Origin: Corallium rubrum
Lineage: Eukaryota > Cnidaria > Anthozoa > Scleralcyonacea > Coralliidae
Direction: 5' to 3'
Assembly: GCA_964035015.1 (NCBI GenBank)
Contig: OZ035997.1
Coordinates: forward strand, 16,227,467 to 16,291,466
DNA length: 64,000 bases
The notes under the pieces were generated by a model that was not told the DNA's origin, searched no databases, and saw only the letters and a list, made by a program, of their open reading frames with translations. Each line of letters opens with the position of its first letter. Position 1 is the stretch's first letter. Positions 40,140-51,600 of the stretch are shown one piece after another. Position numbers and translations under genes: made by a program.

Positions 40140-40410
40140 AGGGATAAAACGCGGATGCGGATGGCGGATGCGGATGGCGGATGGCGGATGAGAAAAGGCG
40201 GATAGAGGATAAAACGCGGATGAGAAAAAGCGGATAGAGGATAAAACGCGGATGAGAAAAGTCGGATAGAGGATAAAACGCGGATGAGAAAAGGCGGATA
40301 GAGGATAAAACGCGGATGAGAAAAGGCGGATAGAGGATAAAACGCGGATGAGAAAAGGCGGATAGAGGATAAAACGCGGATGGGGGATAAAACGCGGATG
40401 GGCAAAATAA
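40140..40410. repeat. 32-bp minisatellite, left arm
   Basis: Unit GCGGATGAGAAAAGGCGGAT plus AGAGGATAAAAC, about seven copies with few changes. It generates non-genic repetitive frames on the minus strand. Confidence 0.9.
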
Positions 40411-40478
40411 CGTGGGAACATAAAATAAAATCATATTAGATATAAAACCCTAAGAACCGATTTTTCATGATGTCTTAC

Positions 40479-40560
40479 ACTGCTAGCGGGATTTGAACTC
40501 GCACCTTCGGGATTCCGGTCCGCCGCTCTAGGAGGCGAGTTATATCCAACATAAGTGCAC
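40479..40560 (-). repeat. Second tRNA-like segment, left arm
   Basis: Minus strand carries TAGAGCGGCGGACCGGAATC and a B-box-like GCGAGTTCAAATCCCGC. The paired copy is at about 43840-43925. Likely tRNA-derived; amino-acid identity is not assigned. Confidence 0.5.
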
Positions 40561-40614
40561 GAGATATTCTCGGGACAACTTAACGCTTATATCCGTGAGG
40601 ATGTGCAGTGTTTC

Positions 40615-41276
40615 TCGTACTTTATCTAGCTCTGTATTTCTCGTACTTTATCTAGCTCTCGTCCGTTACTCTGTTCCCATGAACTCGCTTACGCATCGTA
40701 AGTCTGGGCTCCACAGTCTGTCAACCTTATCAAGCGCACGGAACGCGTCCAAAGACGCGCATCAAAACATATAATGGATCTACCCTTCTTCTGTGACATC
40801 AGTTATAACCATCGTCTCTTAACGTTAAATCTACTTCCTTTATGTTACTGGCACGAATACCTTGACATGTTGTTCCTTTTCGAATCAAATCGTAACATTA
40901 TTAACTTAAGCAGTGACATAGCTACTATACCAGAACCTCAAAATTCAAATAGACCCACACGATCAGCAAACCCAAACTGTTTACAATTTCAGACAACAAA
41001 ATGTAAAACATCTTAACTATGAAATGTATAACTTTAAAAGACTTTAAAAAAGGACTATATAATTACTATATTTTAGCACTAGAACACTGTTTTAATGCAG
41101 ATGATCAACGGACATGGAAAATGCAACAAAGCGCGTGATCTAACTAAGCTATATTTGTTGTAATCTTTAGGGACCGCAGTAATTGGCGTAAGCTGTTGCG
41201 GTTGCCCTGCCAGTTGTTTGTGTCGATGTCTGTACGTATTGTTTGAGTATGGCAAAGCAAATAAAATAAAATAAAT
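40615..41276 (+). mobile_element. 5'-truncated LINE 3' end inserted in the left arm
   Basis: Absent from the right arm. Includes a decayed frame (40774-41016) with LNLLPLCYWHEYLDMLFLF, resembling CR1/L2-type LINE C-termini. A 3' region with a GGCAAAGCAAATAAAATAAA tail follows. The break point sits between GTGCAGTGTTTC and ATATAACCCTGTAG, which are adjacent in the right arm. Confidence 0.65.
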
Positions 41277-41394
41277 ATATAACCCTGTAGATATAAAACG
41301 AAAGAGAAAGAGAATTTAAAATGTCGGAAGAATTCAAAGTTTAATACGCGTCACATGCCTAAAACATAACCCCAACTCTAAACATAACCTGTCC

Positions 41395-41800
41395 GTAGGT
41401 TGAAGAATCCTCCTGATTTACATAAACTTTAGCTTTGATTTTCTCGGCATAGACAACGTTATTTTTCAAACTTACTACGCCAATCAACTTATCAAATGGG
41501 TCGTTTTTGAGGCTATTTAACTACATTCGCAGTACGTGTTTTATCAGATCTAAAACACTCGGCTATCGCCTCGTGTTTTTAATCTGATACAACACTGCTG
41601 CTCATATGTTTTAAATGATTACTTAAACAATCATATAAAATAAATGTACACATATACACACATACATGTAATGTTTACAACATGAGCGGCCGTGTTGTAT
41701 CGAATATACAATCACGAGCCGAAGGCGAGTGATTATATATTCGATACAACACGGACGCGAATGTTGTAAACAGCTTAAAACACGCCGAGTCTTTGATGTT
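41395..41800 (-). repeat. Dispersed repeat copy 1 (empty-site copy)
   Basis: Minus strand matches 62320-62822 (shared words include TTTGAAAAATAACGTTGTCT and GCAGCAGTGTT). It lacks the 290-bp MITE found in the other copy and so shows the empty site. A hairpin at 41689-41754 (26-bp arms around GAGCCGAAGGCGA) lies beside it. Confidence 0.7.
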
Positions 41801-41875
41801 AATATGAGTAATATTTGTTCAGATTAATTCAGAAAAAGCTCAATTTCAATGTTTTAGAGCGGAGATAGTGACCTG

Positions 41876-41901
41876 ATATACAACCACTAGTGGTTGTATA
41901 T
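41876..41901. repeat. Perfect 26-bp palindrome
   Basis: Centre ACCACTAGTGGT with ATATACA arms, followed by a related ACCACGTGTGGT. A small part of the repeat-rich loop. Confidence 0.8.
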
Positions 41902-41999
41902 GTGATACAACCACGTGTGGTTTGTATCAGATATACAACCTCCTTCACGGTCATGATTTCTTTTGTGTTTTCTTCATGAATTATTAATGAGTGTTTTAA

Positions 42000-42350
42000 T
42001 ATGTATTTACATCAAGGAAACGACTTCTCTTTTCTCAAACTGCTACCTCTAAGTGCTCTAAGCTACTGGCATGAATATCTCGACATATTTTTCTACAAGA
42101 TATAACTCATGGTATCAACATTCTGAAAAAAAATATCCAAGCAACTCTTCAAAATCATGCACAGACAAACAAGATCATCTAACACCTCTACCTATCAAAA
42201 ATCCTATACAATTCGGACAACAAGAATCTGGAACACACTACCCAAATCCCATTACAAGGAAAACTATCACACCAACTAACTTTAAGCACTTACTATTCAA
42301 AATAATTACATCTTGGTATTGCGAAATACTTATAACATAGACAATCCACG
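42000..42350 (+). pseudogene. Second CR1/L2-like LINE 3' fragment
   Basis: YWHEYLDIFF near 42065-42095 parallels the fragment at 40774. A frame at 42071-42340 shows SGTHYPNPITRK and KHLLFKIITSWY. Decayed and truncated. Confidence 0.5.
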
Positions 42351-42499
42351 GATATGGAAGAGCGTTTGTCTTACAAACTCACTATCATGTTGTTTTTAAA
42401 ATATTGCATGTCATATATGTGTAGGATGTATTTTGATGTCCGTCTTTACTACCGTCTTGAAGTTATTTACTGTAACTTCAAGATTTTTACAATCAATCA

Positions 42500-42502
<3 letters not shown>

Positions 42503-42571
<69 letters not shown>
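42503..42571. repeat. (TA)n microsatellite
   Basis: Pure TA tract directly before the palindrome at 42572-42661. Confidence 0.95.
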
Positions 42572-42575
<4 letters not shown>

Positions 42576-42596
42576 GATTAGGGTCAACAGCCAATA

Positions 42597-42636
<40 letters not shown>

Positions 42637-42661
42637 TATTGGCTGTTGACCCTAATCAATT
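42572..42661. repeat. Perfect 90-bp palindrome with TA core
   Basis: Arms AATTGATTAGGGTCAACAGC... flank a central TA tract and repeat exactly inverted. It will form a hairpin. Confidence 0.9.
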
Positions 42662-42668
42662 TATATAT

Positions 42669-42770
42669 GGAGGGCCTGTGTAGTTGCATTTTTCGCAACT
42701 GCTCCCGGTTTGGTCTTAAAAATGTATATATTCTACACTCGAATTTTCCTTCACCCTAAATCCTTAGAAC
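42669..42770 (+). repeat. Truncated SINE tail
   Basis: Repeats the region after the tRNA-like head (GGAGGGCCTGTGTAGTTGCA ... CATGCT) found in full at 42946-43052, without the head. Confidence 0.8.
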
Positions 42771-42787
42771 ATGCTGTGTAATCGAGT

Positions 42788-43051
42788 GAAATGCCTAATA
42801 TCAGTTATAATATACCCAATTCTCTCCTGGCATTACCACCTTATTATATATACAGAACTCGCGATCAAGCTCTCGGCAACGGCCTCCGTGGCTCAGTGGT
42901 CAGAGCATTGCACTAGAATCGCAAGGTCGTGGGTTCAATTCCTGCCGGAGGGCCTGTGTAGTTGCATTTTTCGCAACTGCTCCCGGTTTGGTCTTAAAAA
43001 TGTATATATTCTACACTCGAATTTTCCTTCACCCTAAATCCTTAGAACATG

Positions 43052-43052
<1 letters not shown>
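42788..43052 (+). repeat. tRNA-derived SINE, full copy in the loop
   Basis: Leader (ATACCCAATTCTCTCCTGGC), tRNA-like head 42881-42953 (A box TGGCTCAGTGG, B box GTGGGTTCAATTCC, acceptor stem CCTCCG/CGGAGG) and tail ending before a TA tract. Loop CTAGAAT would give anticodon AGA, but this is a repeat, not a tRNA gene. Confidence 0.7.

Positions 43053-43107
<55 letters not shown>
43053..43107. repeat. (TA)n microsatellite
   Basis: TA tract at the SINE end. Confidence 0.9.
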
Positions 43108-43112
<5 letters not shown>

Positions 43113-43690
43113 AAATAAATATATCTATATATAGAAGAGACTTATGCCTATATTAAATATACAGTTCATGATTCCGATGCAATAACAAAGGGAAAAGGTT
43201 TAAATTTACCACTTATATATAAACTTATTAACTTTCCGTTTGCATGCGCGTTCTTAACAACAAGAGGAAATGCAGAACTTTATTGATCAGTCTGATCATT
43301 CGAGAAATTTCTGGTTCTCACCGAAGGAAGTAACGGCCTAAACAGAACGCTGGCTACGAATGAAGCGTTGCCGGACGGACTCCCAATGCCATTATATAGC
43401 GACTTCACATTGAAACGTCGGCAAAACCACCAGCAAAAATAACACCGGATTAAAGCTAATTAGCCAAAAGCTGTCGATGACTGATAAAGTAAAGAACTAC
43501 GAACAGTGCCATATTAAATGTGCGTGTTGTAAAAACCCTCTGATTCATGCCACAATGAGAACAGTACTGTGCTTTCTAATCTACAATCTCGTAAATTCGT
43601 AATATTATTTGGGTCGTTAGCGATGTTTAGTCAGTAGATATAGACAAACTCTAAATTTTGAAAAACAGCTTGCCTTCGATAAACCGCACC
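43108..43690. other. Foldback loop remainder, no feature seen
   Basis: Single-copy-looking sequence between the SINE tail and the right arm. No frame or repeat recognised. Confidence 0.5.
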
Positions 43691-43839
43691 ATGTAACGCG
43701 TATTAAACTTTGAATTCTTCCGACATTTTAAATTCTCTTTCTCTTTCGTTTTATATCTACAGGGTTTTATATGAAACACTGCACGTCCTCACGGATATAA
43801 GCGTTAAGTTGTCTGTTGTCCCGAGAATATTTCGTGCAC

Positions 43840-43925
43840 TTATGTTGGATAGAACTCCGCTCGCCTCCTAGAGCGGCGGACCGGGATTTGAACTCGTACC
43901 TTCGGGATTCCGCTAGCAGTGTAAG
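43840..43925 (+). repeat. Second tRNA-like segment, right arm
   Basis: Counterpart of 40479-40560. The CCTAGAGCGGCGGACCGG region is kept, but bases between it and the B-box-like part differ from the left copy, so one copy is rearranged. Confidence 0.45.
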
Positions 43926-43989
43926 ACATCATGAAAAATGTTCTTAGGGTTTTATATCTAATATGATTTTATTTTATGTTCCCCACGTT

Positions 43990-44370
43990 ATTTTGCCCAT
44001 CCGCGTTTTATCCTCTATCCGCCTTTTCTCATCCGCGTTTTATCCTCTATCCGCCTTTTCTCATCCGCGTTTTATCCTCTATCCGCCTTTTCTCATCCGC
44101 GTTTTATCCTCTATCCGCCTTTTCTCATCCGCGTTTTATCCTCTATCCGCCTTTTCTCATCCGCGTTTTATCCTCTATCCGCCTTTTCTCATCCGCGTTT
44201 TATCCTCTATCCGCCTTTTCTCATCCGCGTTTTATCCTCTATCCGTCTTTTCTCATCCGCGTTTTATCCCCTATCCGCTTTTTCTCATCCGCGTTTTATC
44301 CTCTATCCGCCTTTTCTCATCTGCCATCCGCCATCCGCATCCGCCGTCCGCCATCCGCATCCGCGTTTTA
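43990..44370. repeat. 32-bp minisatellite, right arm
   Basis: Same unit as the left arm, inverted, about ten copies. Confidence 0.9.
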
Positions 44371-44659
44371 TCCCTACCCGTGAAATAGTCTGCTGACTTT
44401 TAGGTGTGAAAAACAGTGACAGTTCGGCGGCACGCCGAAACCTTTCTTGCACATCATTGGTTGCTTCGTTATGTCGGGAAATACCACGAACGACAAAGTG
44501 ACATTGTGCACCGGATATCTTTGTCTTTTCAGTGAAGAAACTTATAGACTTTAGACTATTGTATATAGTATATTCCTTATGGCGAACGCGGAGTTTCCAC
44601 AAGTTCTTTTATGATGGCTGGTGTCTTCAGTATCCCGAAACTTTGCCACAAAGTATAAA

Positions 44660-45430
44660 GACTAATAAGGTTTAAACGTCGAACTTATCATGTGCCGAAC
44701 CTAATAAAAGGTATTAAATACATGATGAGTTCGACGTTTGAAACTATTAAGGTCGACCCTAATGTTAAGTTCGACCGTCTTGGTCGAACTTAATGCATTA
44801 AGTTCGACTCTGGTTCGATGTGGTTTTAAACGCCGAACTTATCATGTGCCGAACCTAATACAAATGACTAGGCTATTTGTCTAGTTTTCTCGCTGCAATG
44901 CGAGCTCAAAACATGAAACTTATTACGCACGGCGGTCTTTTCGAATAAATATGGACACGAGAAGAGCTCATTACTGTTTGCTTGTGTTGTGAACAAATTA
45001 CGAAATATAAGTGCATAACTTGTAGCGCACCAGTATATATTATATACCGCGATGCGCTGAGTTCGAAGAAGATGAAGAAGTCAATCGAACGGCGCGTAGA
45101 GATGAGCGTCGCATTTAACTAACATGCTGACAACAGGTATGCTACATTATTCATGTCTCGCTAAACAAGCATCAGTTGAATTCTTAATTGGAATTTCATT
45201 CTAATGTATTTTCAACCTAGAACTGAACCTAATCCAAATAAGACTTTTATCCTAACCGTCATGTTACTTGTGAGACACAAATGATTCGCGTAGTTCACCA
45301 CTGACCAAAACCAACGAATGCTCACCCCTAGCATTAATTAAGTTCGACCATTAGGTTCGACGTTTGAAACCAACGTCGAACTTAATTTGTCGAACCTCGA
45401 ACTTAATATGCATTAAGTTTGGCACATGAT
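44660..45430. repeat. TTCGAC-rich palindrome cluster, right arm
   Basis: Inverse of 39115-39880, with the same perfect palindrome around AATGCATT near 44783-44808. Confidence 0.75.
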
Positions 45431-45660
45431 AAGTATTTGCCCGAAAACACTAGAATGTCCCTTTCGCCCACACAGTTTACAAAGGAAAGTTAAAAGTAAG
45501 CCAGTTCGTAGCTGTCTGCATGCATGTATAGTCGCTTTTCATGTTTCTCCGTCTTTTCCATAACTGTCCGTCTTTTCCATATATAACTTATAATATACCC
45601 AATTCTCTCCTGGCATTACCACCTTAATATATACAGAACTCGCGATCAAGCTCTCGGCAA

Positions 45661-45734
45661 CGCCCTCCGTGGCTCAGTGGTCAGAGCATTGCACTAGAAT
45701 CGCAAGGTCGTGGGTTCAATTCCTGACGGAAGGC
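45661..45734 (+). repeat. tRNA-like SINE head, right arm
   Basis: Inverse partner of 38814-38887; A box GGCTCAGTGG and B box GTGGGTTCAATTCC visible. Confidence 0.65.
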
Positions 45735-45833
45735 CTGTGTAGTTACATTTTTCGCAACTGGTCCCGGTCTGGTCTTAAAATATATATATTCTGCACTCGA
45801 ATTTTCCTTCACCCAAAATCTTGAGAATTTTTC

Positions 45834-46239
45834 ATAACTGCTCGTCTTTTCCATAACTGCCCGTCTTTTCCATAACTGTCCGTCTTTTCCATAACTGCCC
45901 GTCTTTTCCATAACTGTCCGTCTTTTCCATAAATGCCCGTCTTTTCCATAACTGCCCGTCTTTTCCATAACTGCCCGTCTTTTCCATAACTGCCCGTCTT
46001 TTCCATAACTGTCCGTCTTTTCCATAAATGCCCGTCTTTTCCATAACTGCCCGTCTTTTCCATAACTGCCCGTCTTTTCCATAACTGCCCGTCTTTTCCA
46101 TAACTGCCCGTCTTTTCCATAACTGCCCGTCTTTTCCATAACTGTCCGTCTTTTCCATAAATGCCCGTCTTTTCCATAACTGCCCGTCTTTTCCATAACT
46201 GCCCGTCTTTTCCATAAATGCCCGTCTTTTCCATAACTG
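45834..46239. repeat. 19-bp minisatellite, right arm (about 22 copies)
   Basis: Same unit as the left arm, inverted, but expanded (22 against 13 copies) and with an extra ATAAATG variant. The arms have changed copy number since they were duplicated. Confidence 0.95.
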
Positions 46240-46505
46240 TTCGGTGTCCGCTGTCCGGTTTCCGCTGTCCGGTGTCCGCTGTCCGCTGTCCGCTGTCCGC
46301 TGTCCGCTGTCCGCGTTTTCCAGACAACCTAGGAAACTTACGAAACCGGAAACGATGTTTGCACAACTTGCTATGGTAATTATACACTTATAAGGGCCTA
46401 ATCGCACAGCAATGGTTGATCCTGGCCATGTGGGACCACCTATTAGGTGCAAGCATCGTTTCCGGTTTCGCAAGTTTCCTATCCAGTTCCCCTTCCATTA
46501 TCTAT

Positions 46506-46514
46506 GATCAAGTC
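46506..46514. repeat. 9-bp target duplication GATCAAGTC, right copy
   Basis: Exact match to 38372-38380. Confidence 0.85.
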
Positions 46515-46542
46515 AAATCTCCCATGTTTTTTCCCCTTGTTG

Positions 46543-46899
46543 TGTTTACATGAAGAAGATTGAAGGTTTTCCATCTGATCGAAACGAACGGCTGAAGTCA
46601 ATCCACGCCGCATTCAGTGGAGTGGATTGACTTGAGATTCCAACAAGGATCGACTTGAATGTCTCCAATCTGATTCATGTAAACACGGTTTGATTTGAAA
46701 ATGACTTGATATTGCACGAGTGAAGTTGGTGCGTGTCGTGCTAAATGGCAGACAGGGAAGCACAAAAAATAGTGTTCCAAAACCGAAAACAATGTTCCAA
46801 GCAGATTGGATTCCCCATGTAAACATGCATGTCTGGATTGACTTCACTCGCGTTTTCCCATCCGATTGGACAGTCAATCCACTTCATGTAAATAGGGCC
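46543..46899. mobile_element. MITE with TTTACATGAAG ends (about 357 bp)
   Basis: Left end GTTTACATGAAGAAGATTGA and right end TCAATCCACTTCATGTAAA are inverted. Internal inverted copies of GTGGATTGAC also occur. No coding sequence. Confidence 0.65.
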
Positions 46900-47394
46900 G
46901 AATAACAGTGACATTAATCGTACACGATGGATTGGTATAGTCTTTTACGTGTTATTGGTCAGTAATGTCGCTGGCAAGTATCTTGATATTATATACACTT
47001 ACAATCGCACACGCCGTTAATAGTTGTGTTGATATTTAATACCTGAAGAGACTCGACATATGAACGCTGTGTACAAATGTGGAAATACGTTAATAAATAC
47101 AGGCAATCGTGTTTTGTTATTGCAAATTGTGTTTTCTATCGGAGAATTGGATTGTGCTTTGACTTTTGTCTGTGACCAATGTGTTTAATAGACTTTAGAT
47201 CTTAGCACTGCATGTGACAACCTGCGTATGTATTGCAAAACACCTTCACCTACTATATATAGCACTGTGATTTTGCAGTTCTTTGAAGTTTTTATGGCGA
47301 TAATGTAACAAATGTATTAAACAATAATAATAATATATTAATGATTGTCAGTTGTTTGCTGTACAAGCTGTGTTAGTTGGTAATACTCAGAAAA
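46900..47394. other. No feature recognised
   Basis: AT-rich sequence without repeat or coding signal. Confidence 0.5.
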
Positions 47395-47840
47395 ACTCTG
47401 CCGAGCTCTAAGCGGGTCTCGAACCCGCAACCTTCTGAACGTTAGCCAGACCGACGCTCTAACCGCGATCGGAAATTGTTAAACCTTCCAAAATATCTTC
47501 AATGAACTTATGGAAGTACATTTTCTTAACTCTTAAGTATATTTCGACATAATGAAGTTCTTTTATTCCTCTTTTCAATATTACTACCGCATTGGTCGCA
47601 CGTGGAAAAGAGTGCTTCCAGTTTGACTCACAGTAAACACGCATTTTCCCCGGCCACTTTGGTTTCCTCCTGTAGTATTATTGGACCAATGAAGAATGAC
47701 CCTTACTGGTCAAGAATGACCCTAAAGGTCCTTCAGAGAGAATAGTTTAGATATAACTGATAAAGATATCTATGAGTATAAATATAGTTATAACTTAGTT
47801 AAAAGATTTAGTCGTAATTAGTTATCCAGTAATATATAAG
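47395..47840 (-). repeat. SINE-like repeat with tRNA-type head
   Basis: Minus strand: GGTTAGAGCGTCGG (A box), an anticodon arm TCTGG-CTAACGT-TCAGA and GCGGGTTCGAGACCCGC (B box and T arm), at about 47405-47475. The body to about 47840 matches the copy at 36480-36790 in inverse orientation. The tRNA-like part could give anticodon AAC, but weak acceptor pairing argues for a SINE rather than a tRNA gene. Confidence 0.6.
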
Positions 47841-48133
47841 TAAATAACCTTTTATTTTCATTTTTATGCATGCTTGCATGTACGTGCTTGTTTATAATTC
47901 ACTTTTCTCCTCAAGATAGAATACATTATTTTATGTAAAAATATATTTTGCATGATCAAGTTCCACTTCATACATTGAACCTATATTGTATTGCCAAAGT
48001 TATAAATATCAAATATCATAATCTTAGGAATACAAAAATATATCATCTTGTATTAATCCAAACTTTTTGTCTGAAACATCAATATGCAGTGCTCGTTTTG
48101 AAGTGTTACAATTCAGGTTATTGTCATGCGTAG

Positions 48134-48468
48134 AAAGGTGTGGTTTATATCCAAAAACGGATTTCCATGATAAGTATATTCTCTTGTCTAGAGCGGATAT
48201 CAGTTTACAACGTGTAGGTGAAACAAAGTCATACAGTATGCTGCAGATTAGTGATGAAGTTTATGAGAGAAGAAAGGCGTTGGAGAGCACTGAACGTTTG
48301 CTGATATATTTCCCGGTATTGTATAGCTTACCAAACGTATCAAAATCTTGTTGTCTCCTTCGCATGAACTCCGACAGTACTGTAAACCGGCTTGCAACAC
48401 TGCAAGAAATGGGAATCTTGGAAGACAAAAGATTTTCGAAACTGACTTCTGTGACAGTGGAGTATAAG
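48134..48468 (+). other. Possible exon of a host gene
   Basis: An open frame (48067-48486) has protein-like composition (VERCGLYPKTDFHDKYILL, then ISDEVYERRKALESTERL). It ends at a good donor, ATAAG|GTAATG (48468/48469), and has acceptor-like CAG at 48116 and TAG at 48133. No ATG is needed for an internal exon. I do not recognise the product. There is no second exon I can link to it, so this is weak. Confidence 0.25.
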
Positions 48469-48583
48469 GTAATGCAGTTAATGTGATTCCTTCACACGAT
48501 AACTTCGTTACGATTAAAGAAGAATGTAATGTTATACATAGAGTATTTCCTCATTTTCTCCAGCTATCTATGTACTATGATAT

Positions 48584-48584
<1 letters not shown>

Positions 48585-48629
<45 letters not shown>
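48585..48629. repeat. (TA)n microsatellite
   Basis: TA tract within AT-rich sequence. Confidence 0.9.
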
Positions 48630-48632
<3 letters not shown>

Positions 48633-51600
48633 TTTGCACTCCAGACAATCTCGGCAGACAACACTGAATCTTGTATAGACTCAAAAACTATCACGCATTA
48701 CGTACTTCGTCTTTCAATAAGTTTTCATCGAAATAAACTATACCAGAATGAAATAAAGATTAAGAATAATTATATACTGCAGACCTTCTATCTTGAATTA
48801 TTCGTGGGCCAGAAACGTGCGAACTTCCGTGTTCATACAATATATATTAAACGGAACAGAACTCAAGAAATCTCTACTAAGCCCAAGGAACGAAATGCGA
48901 CATAAGAAAAGCAGTCTCTTCCACATAGAGGACAAACACTTACAAAATTAATACATATACACTGTCATAATGTATGCAATAAACAGATTATTCAATTTAG
49001 TAAACGTGTACCACTAGTGAATATATTCGCGACAGCATGACCGCATTCTGAACAATCTGAACCTAAATTGAATCAGTATTAATCAGCTCTTACATACATT
49101 AGCTTCTATACTGGAATAAACCATCATCTATTGGACACCTTTTAAAATAGCAATCCAGACACTATGGTCTTGCAATTTGCTGTTAGTTTGTGCGTCGTGA
49201 TCAGAGGGTGGAACAACTTGGAATATCTTCTAAACTACTTTAAAATCTATTGTGCTATTGTGTGCTAATGCATAGGTATAGCCGTAATGGTTCGTGGTCA
49301 CTATGATGGTCTGTCTATATATTAAGGCCATGTGTGTCAGTAGATAATAGAACAAGCGCCAGTTATTTCGTTGTTCCTCACATTTTGTTTTATACTTTAT
49401 ATCATTATACCCATATATAGACTCATATATATCATATATAGCCAAGGTATATTGATGAACTACAATGCAGATGTATATGGAAAGTGAGAAAGAAGAGAAA
49501 GACAAGGGCAAGAAAGAAAAAAAGAAAGGCAAGTTGCGTTCAACAAATACTTCTACCTCTGCAGGCCTAGAAATTTTTGTTACTGGAAATTAAAGCGATG
49601 TACATGCACGCCATTCTTTGACTTTGTTCCCACCCCATTCAGAATGTTGCTTCTCAATTTTCATCTAGGAAAATACCTTCATTCACGACAGGCAGATAAG
49701 ACAAATACATAAAGCAGTAATTTACCAAACACTATAAGAAATCTGTTGACGAATTTTGTGTATTCTTTTATTCTTTTATACACCGAAATGGCATCATTTA
49801 TCAAAAGAAAATTATTGCACCTGATTTGATCTCGTGGTATACTCGACATCAGAAGAAAAGACTGATAGCAAGGGGTTCGACAGCGCTAACCGTAGATCCG
49901 AACTTGTAGTATTTTATTACAGGTTCGAAACTACGGATCTTGCTGTTTGTCTACTATACTCAACTAATAGAGATGCATCTCTGCTGTAACTGTAAAAGCA
50001 GAGCAGAGCAGAGAAGAGCAGAGCATGGTGTAGCAAATTGCAATGCTATTTCAAAACTACTTGTCAGAGATGATGGAGGTATTTATATATATACAATTGT
50101 ACATCCATGTACCATATTGAGGTATACGAATCGCTATTTGAATCTACTTTAAAGGCAAGCCTACAATTATAACTGTTCAATAGAATCAGAAGTGTTAAGA
50201 CCAGTAAGGATTATCCCTTTTATTCAAAATCTAGCTTAGCCCACATGGCGTCGCTGTATTTGAACCTATACTAAAATGGAAGCCTGTATAAATTGCATGT
50301 TAAATACAATCAATAGTGCCAACTGGAGCATCTATCAGCTTACAATAGCTAACGTCAGACGATTTACTCGTCAAGAAGAGATGTCCCATGCAAAAAGATG
50401 GAAATTAAAAATTTATATAATCATGTACTTTATTGCTCCTTTCCTTCCCATCATCGCCATTTGGATTTACCAAGAAAAGTGAAAACTAATATAAAAATTT
50501 TAAGAGAAGGTAAATCTGGTACTGTGACTGATAGAATCAAAACTAAAAACATATAAATGTGCAATTATGAACAGGTTCTGTATTATTTTCTTGCCATGCC
50601 AAACATTGTGAATTTGCAGATATCGACCTCAGTATCAATCGCGCAGTTCTTATAAACGCTGAATAAAGAAGAGGAATTCTTACATTTCAACACGACAACG
50701 CCCTGGTCTAAATCGATATACTGAATTGTTTTACCATAACATAACATAACATAACAGTCTAATAACGATATTTACTTAAATTTGTTGAAAAATTCATCTT
50801 CCCTTCAACGATATTATTCAGAAACGCATGCACGAATCTGTGTGACACAGTATATCTAATTTTGGTTGTATGTTATGTATTATAGATATTTACATGTATA
50901 TCTACGGTTATCCGCTCCATTTCAAACCAAACAGTTGATTTTTGAACAATAAGTACTGGTTTAGAGGTGCCGTGCGATGTGGTGCTTTAACCCATCGACA
51001 AATAAATGGTAAAATAATAGTAAGTTACTGACATTCTACGCTAAGGTATAACTTGAAGGCGTTTTTTACATTATATTGATTTTAAATATTTTCTTTATGC
51101 TGTAGTTTTATGATACGGTAGAATTTAATAATTTATTGAGAAGGTTACTCAAATAGCCTATAGAATCTAAACACATAGTTTTAAAATTTCTGCATTGGAA
51201 TATTAAATGAAGTATATTTACCAACTTCAGTAGCAGGCAACAAAATTGGTTTCGCAAGTAAATAATTAATATTGTTAAACATTATATTACTGACTTTCAT
51301 AAGACTTATACAGCCTTCTATTATTGCTTTGTTATACTATTTTATTTATTCATATCTAGCAAGAATATTTTACTGTTTCATTCATTAAACAGAAAACACG
51401 CTCTTTGCATGTGAACAGTACCTTAGCTTGTCAACTGATAAAATGCAGTAATTATATAACTTGCAGATAAAGCATTTTATTTCATAAAGCAGGTAAATTT
51501 ACTTCTTAATTTCTAAATAAAAACCACATAAACTAACAACATTTCTTATTCAATAATTACTGCGTTGAAAGAAATCTAATAAATTGGACTGATATATGAA

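Larger units (their letters stand above)
38381..41357 (+). repeat. Foldback left arm
   Basis: Pairs with 43691-46505. Compared with the right arm it has an extra 662-bp LINE piece (40615-41276) and a shorter 19-bp array, and it lacks a palindromic stretch of about 160 bp found at the right end. Confidence 0.8.
38381..46505. mobile_element. Large foldback element, Mutator-type (MULE) candidate (8125 bp)
   Basis: Ends ATAGATAATGGAAGGGGAAC and its inverse. Arms 38381-41357 and 43691-46505 are inverted copies of each other; the loop is 41358-43690. Both arms carry, from outside in, a GGACAGC-type short repeat, a 19-bp minisatellite, a tRNA-like SINE, a TTCGAC-rich palindrome cluster, a 32-bp minisatellite and a second tRNA-like segment. 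No transposase is found. Long repeat-filled inverted arms plus a 9-bp duplication match MULE foldback elements. The 221-bp element at 55532-55752 has the same ends. Confidence 0.75.
43691..46505 (-). repeat. Foldback right arm
   Basis: Inverse of 38381-41357 without the LINE piece. The outer end carries an extra palindrome of about 160 bp (46322-46480) shared with the MITE at 55532-55752. Confidence 0.8.

Noticed and set aside
40068..40434. Frames with repeated FILYPPFLIRVLSS-type peptides (also 43963-44388)
   Set aside because: Artefact of the 32-bp minisatellite; present in both arms and in several frames.
42881..42953. Functional tRNA gene
   Set aside because: Repeated in three places with a shared leader and tail, so it is a tRNA-derived SINE.
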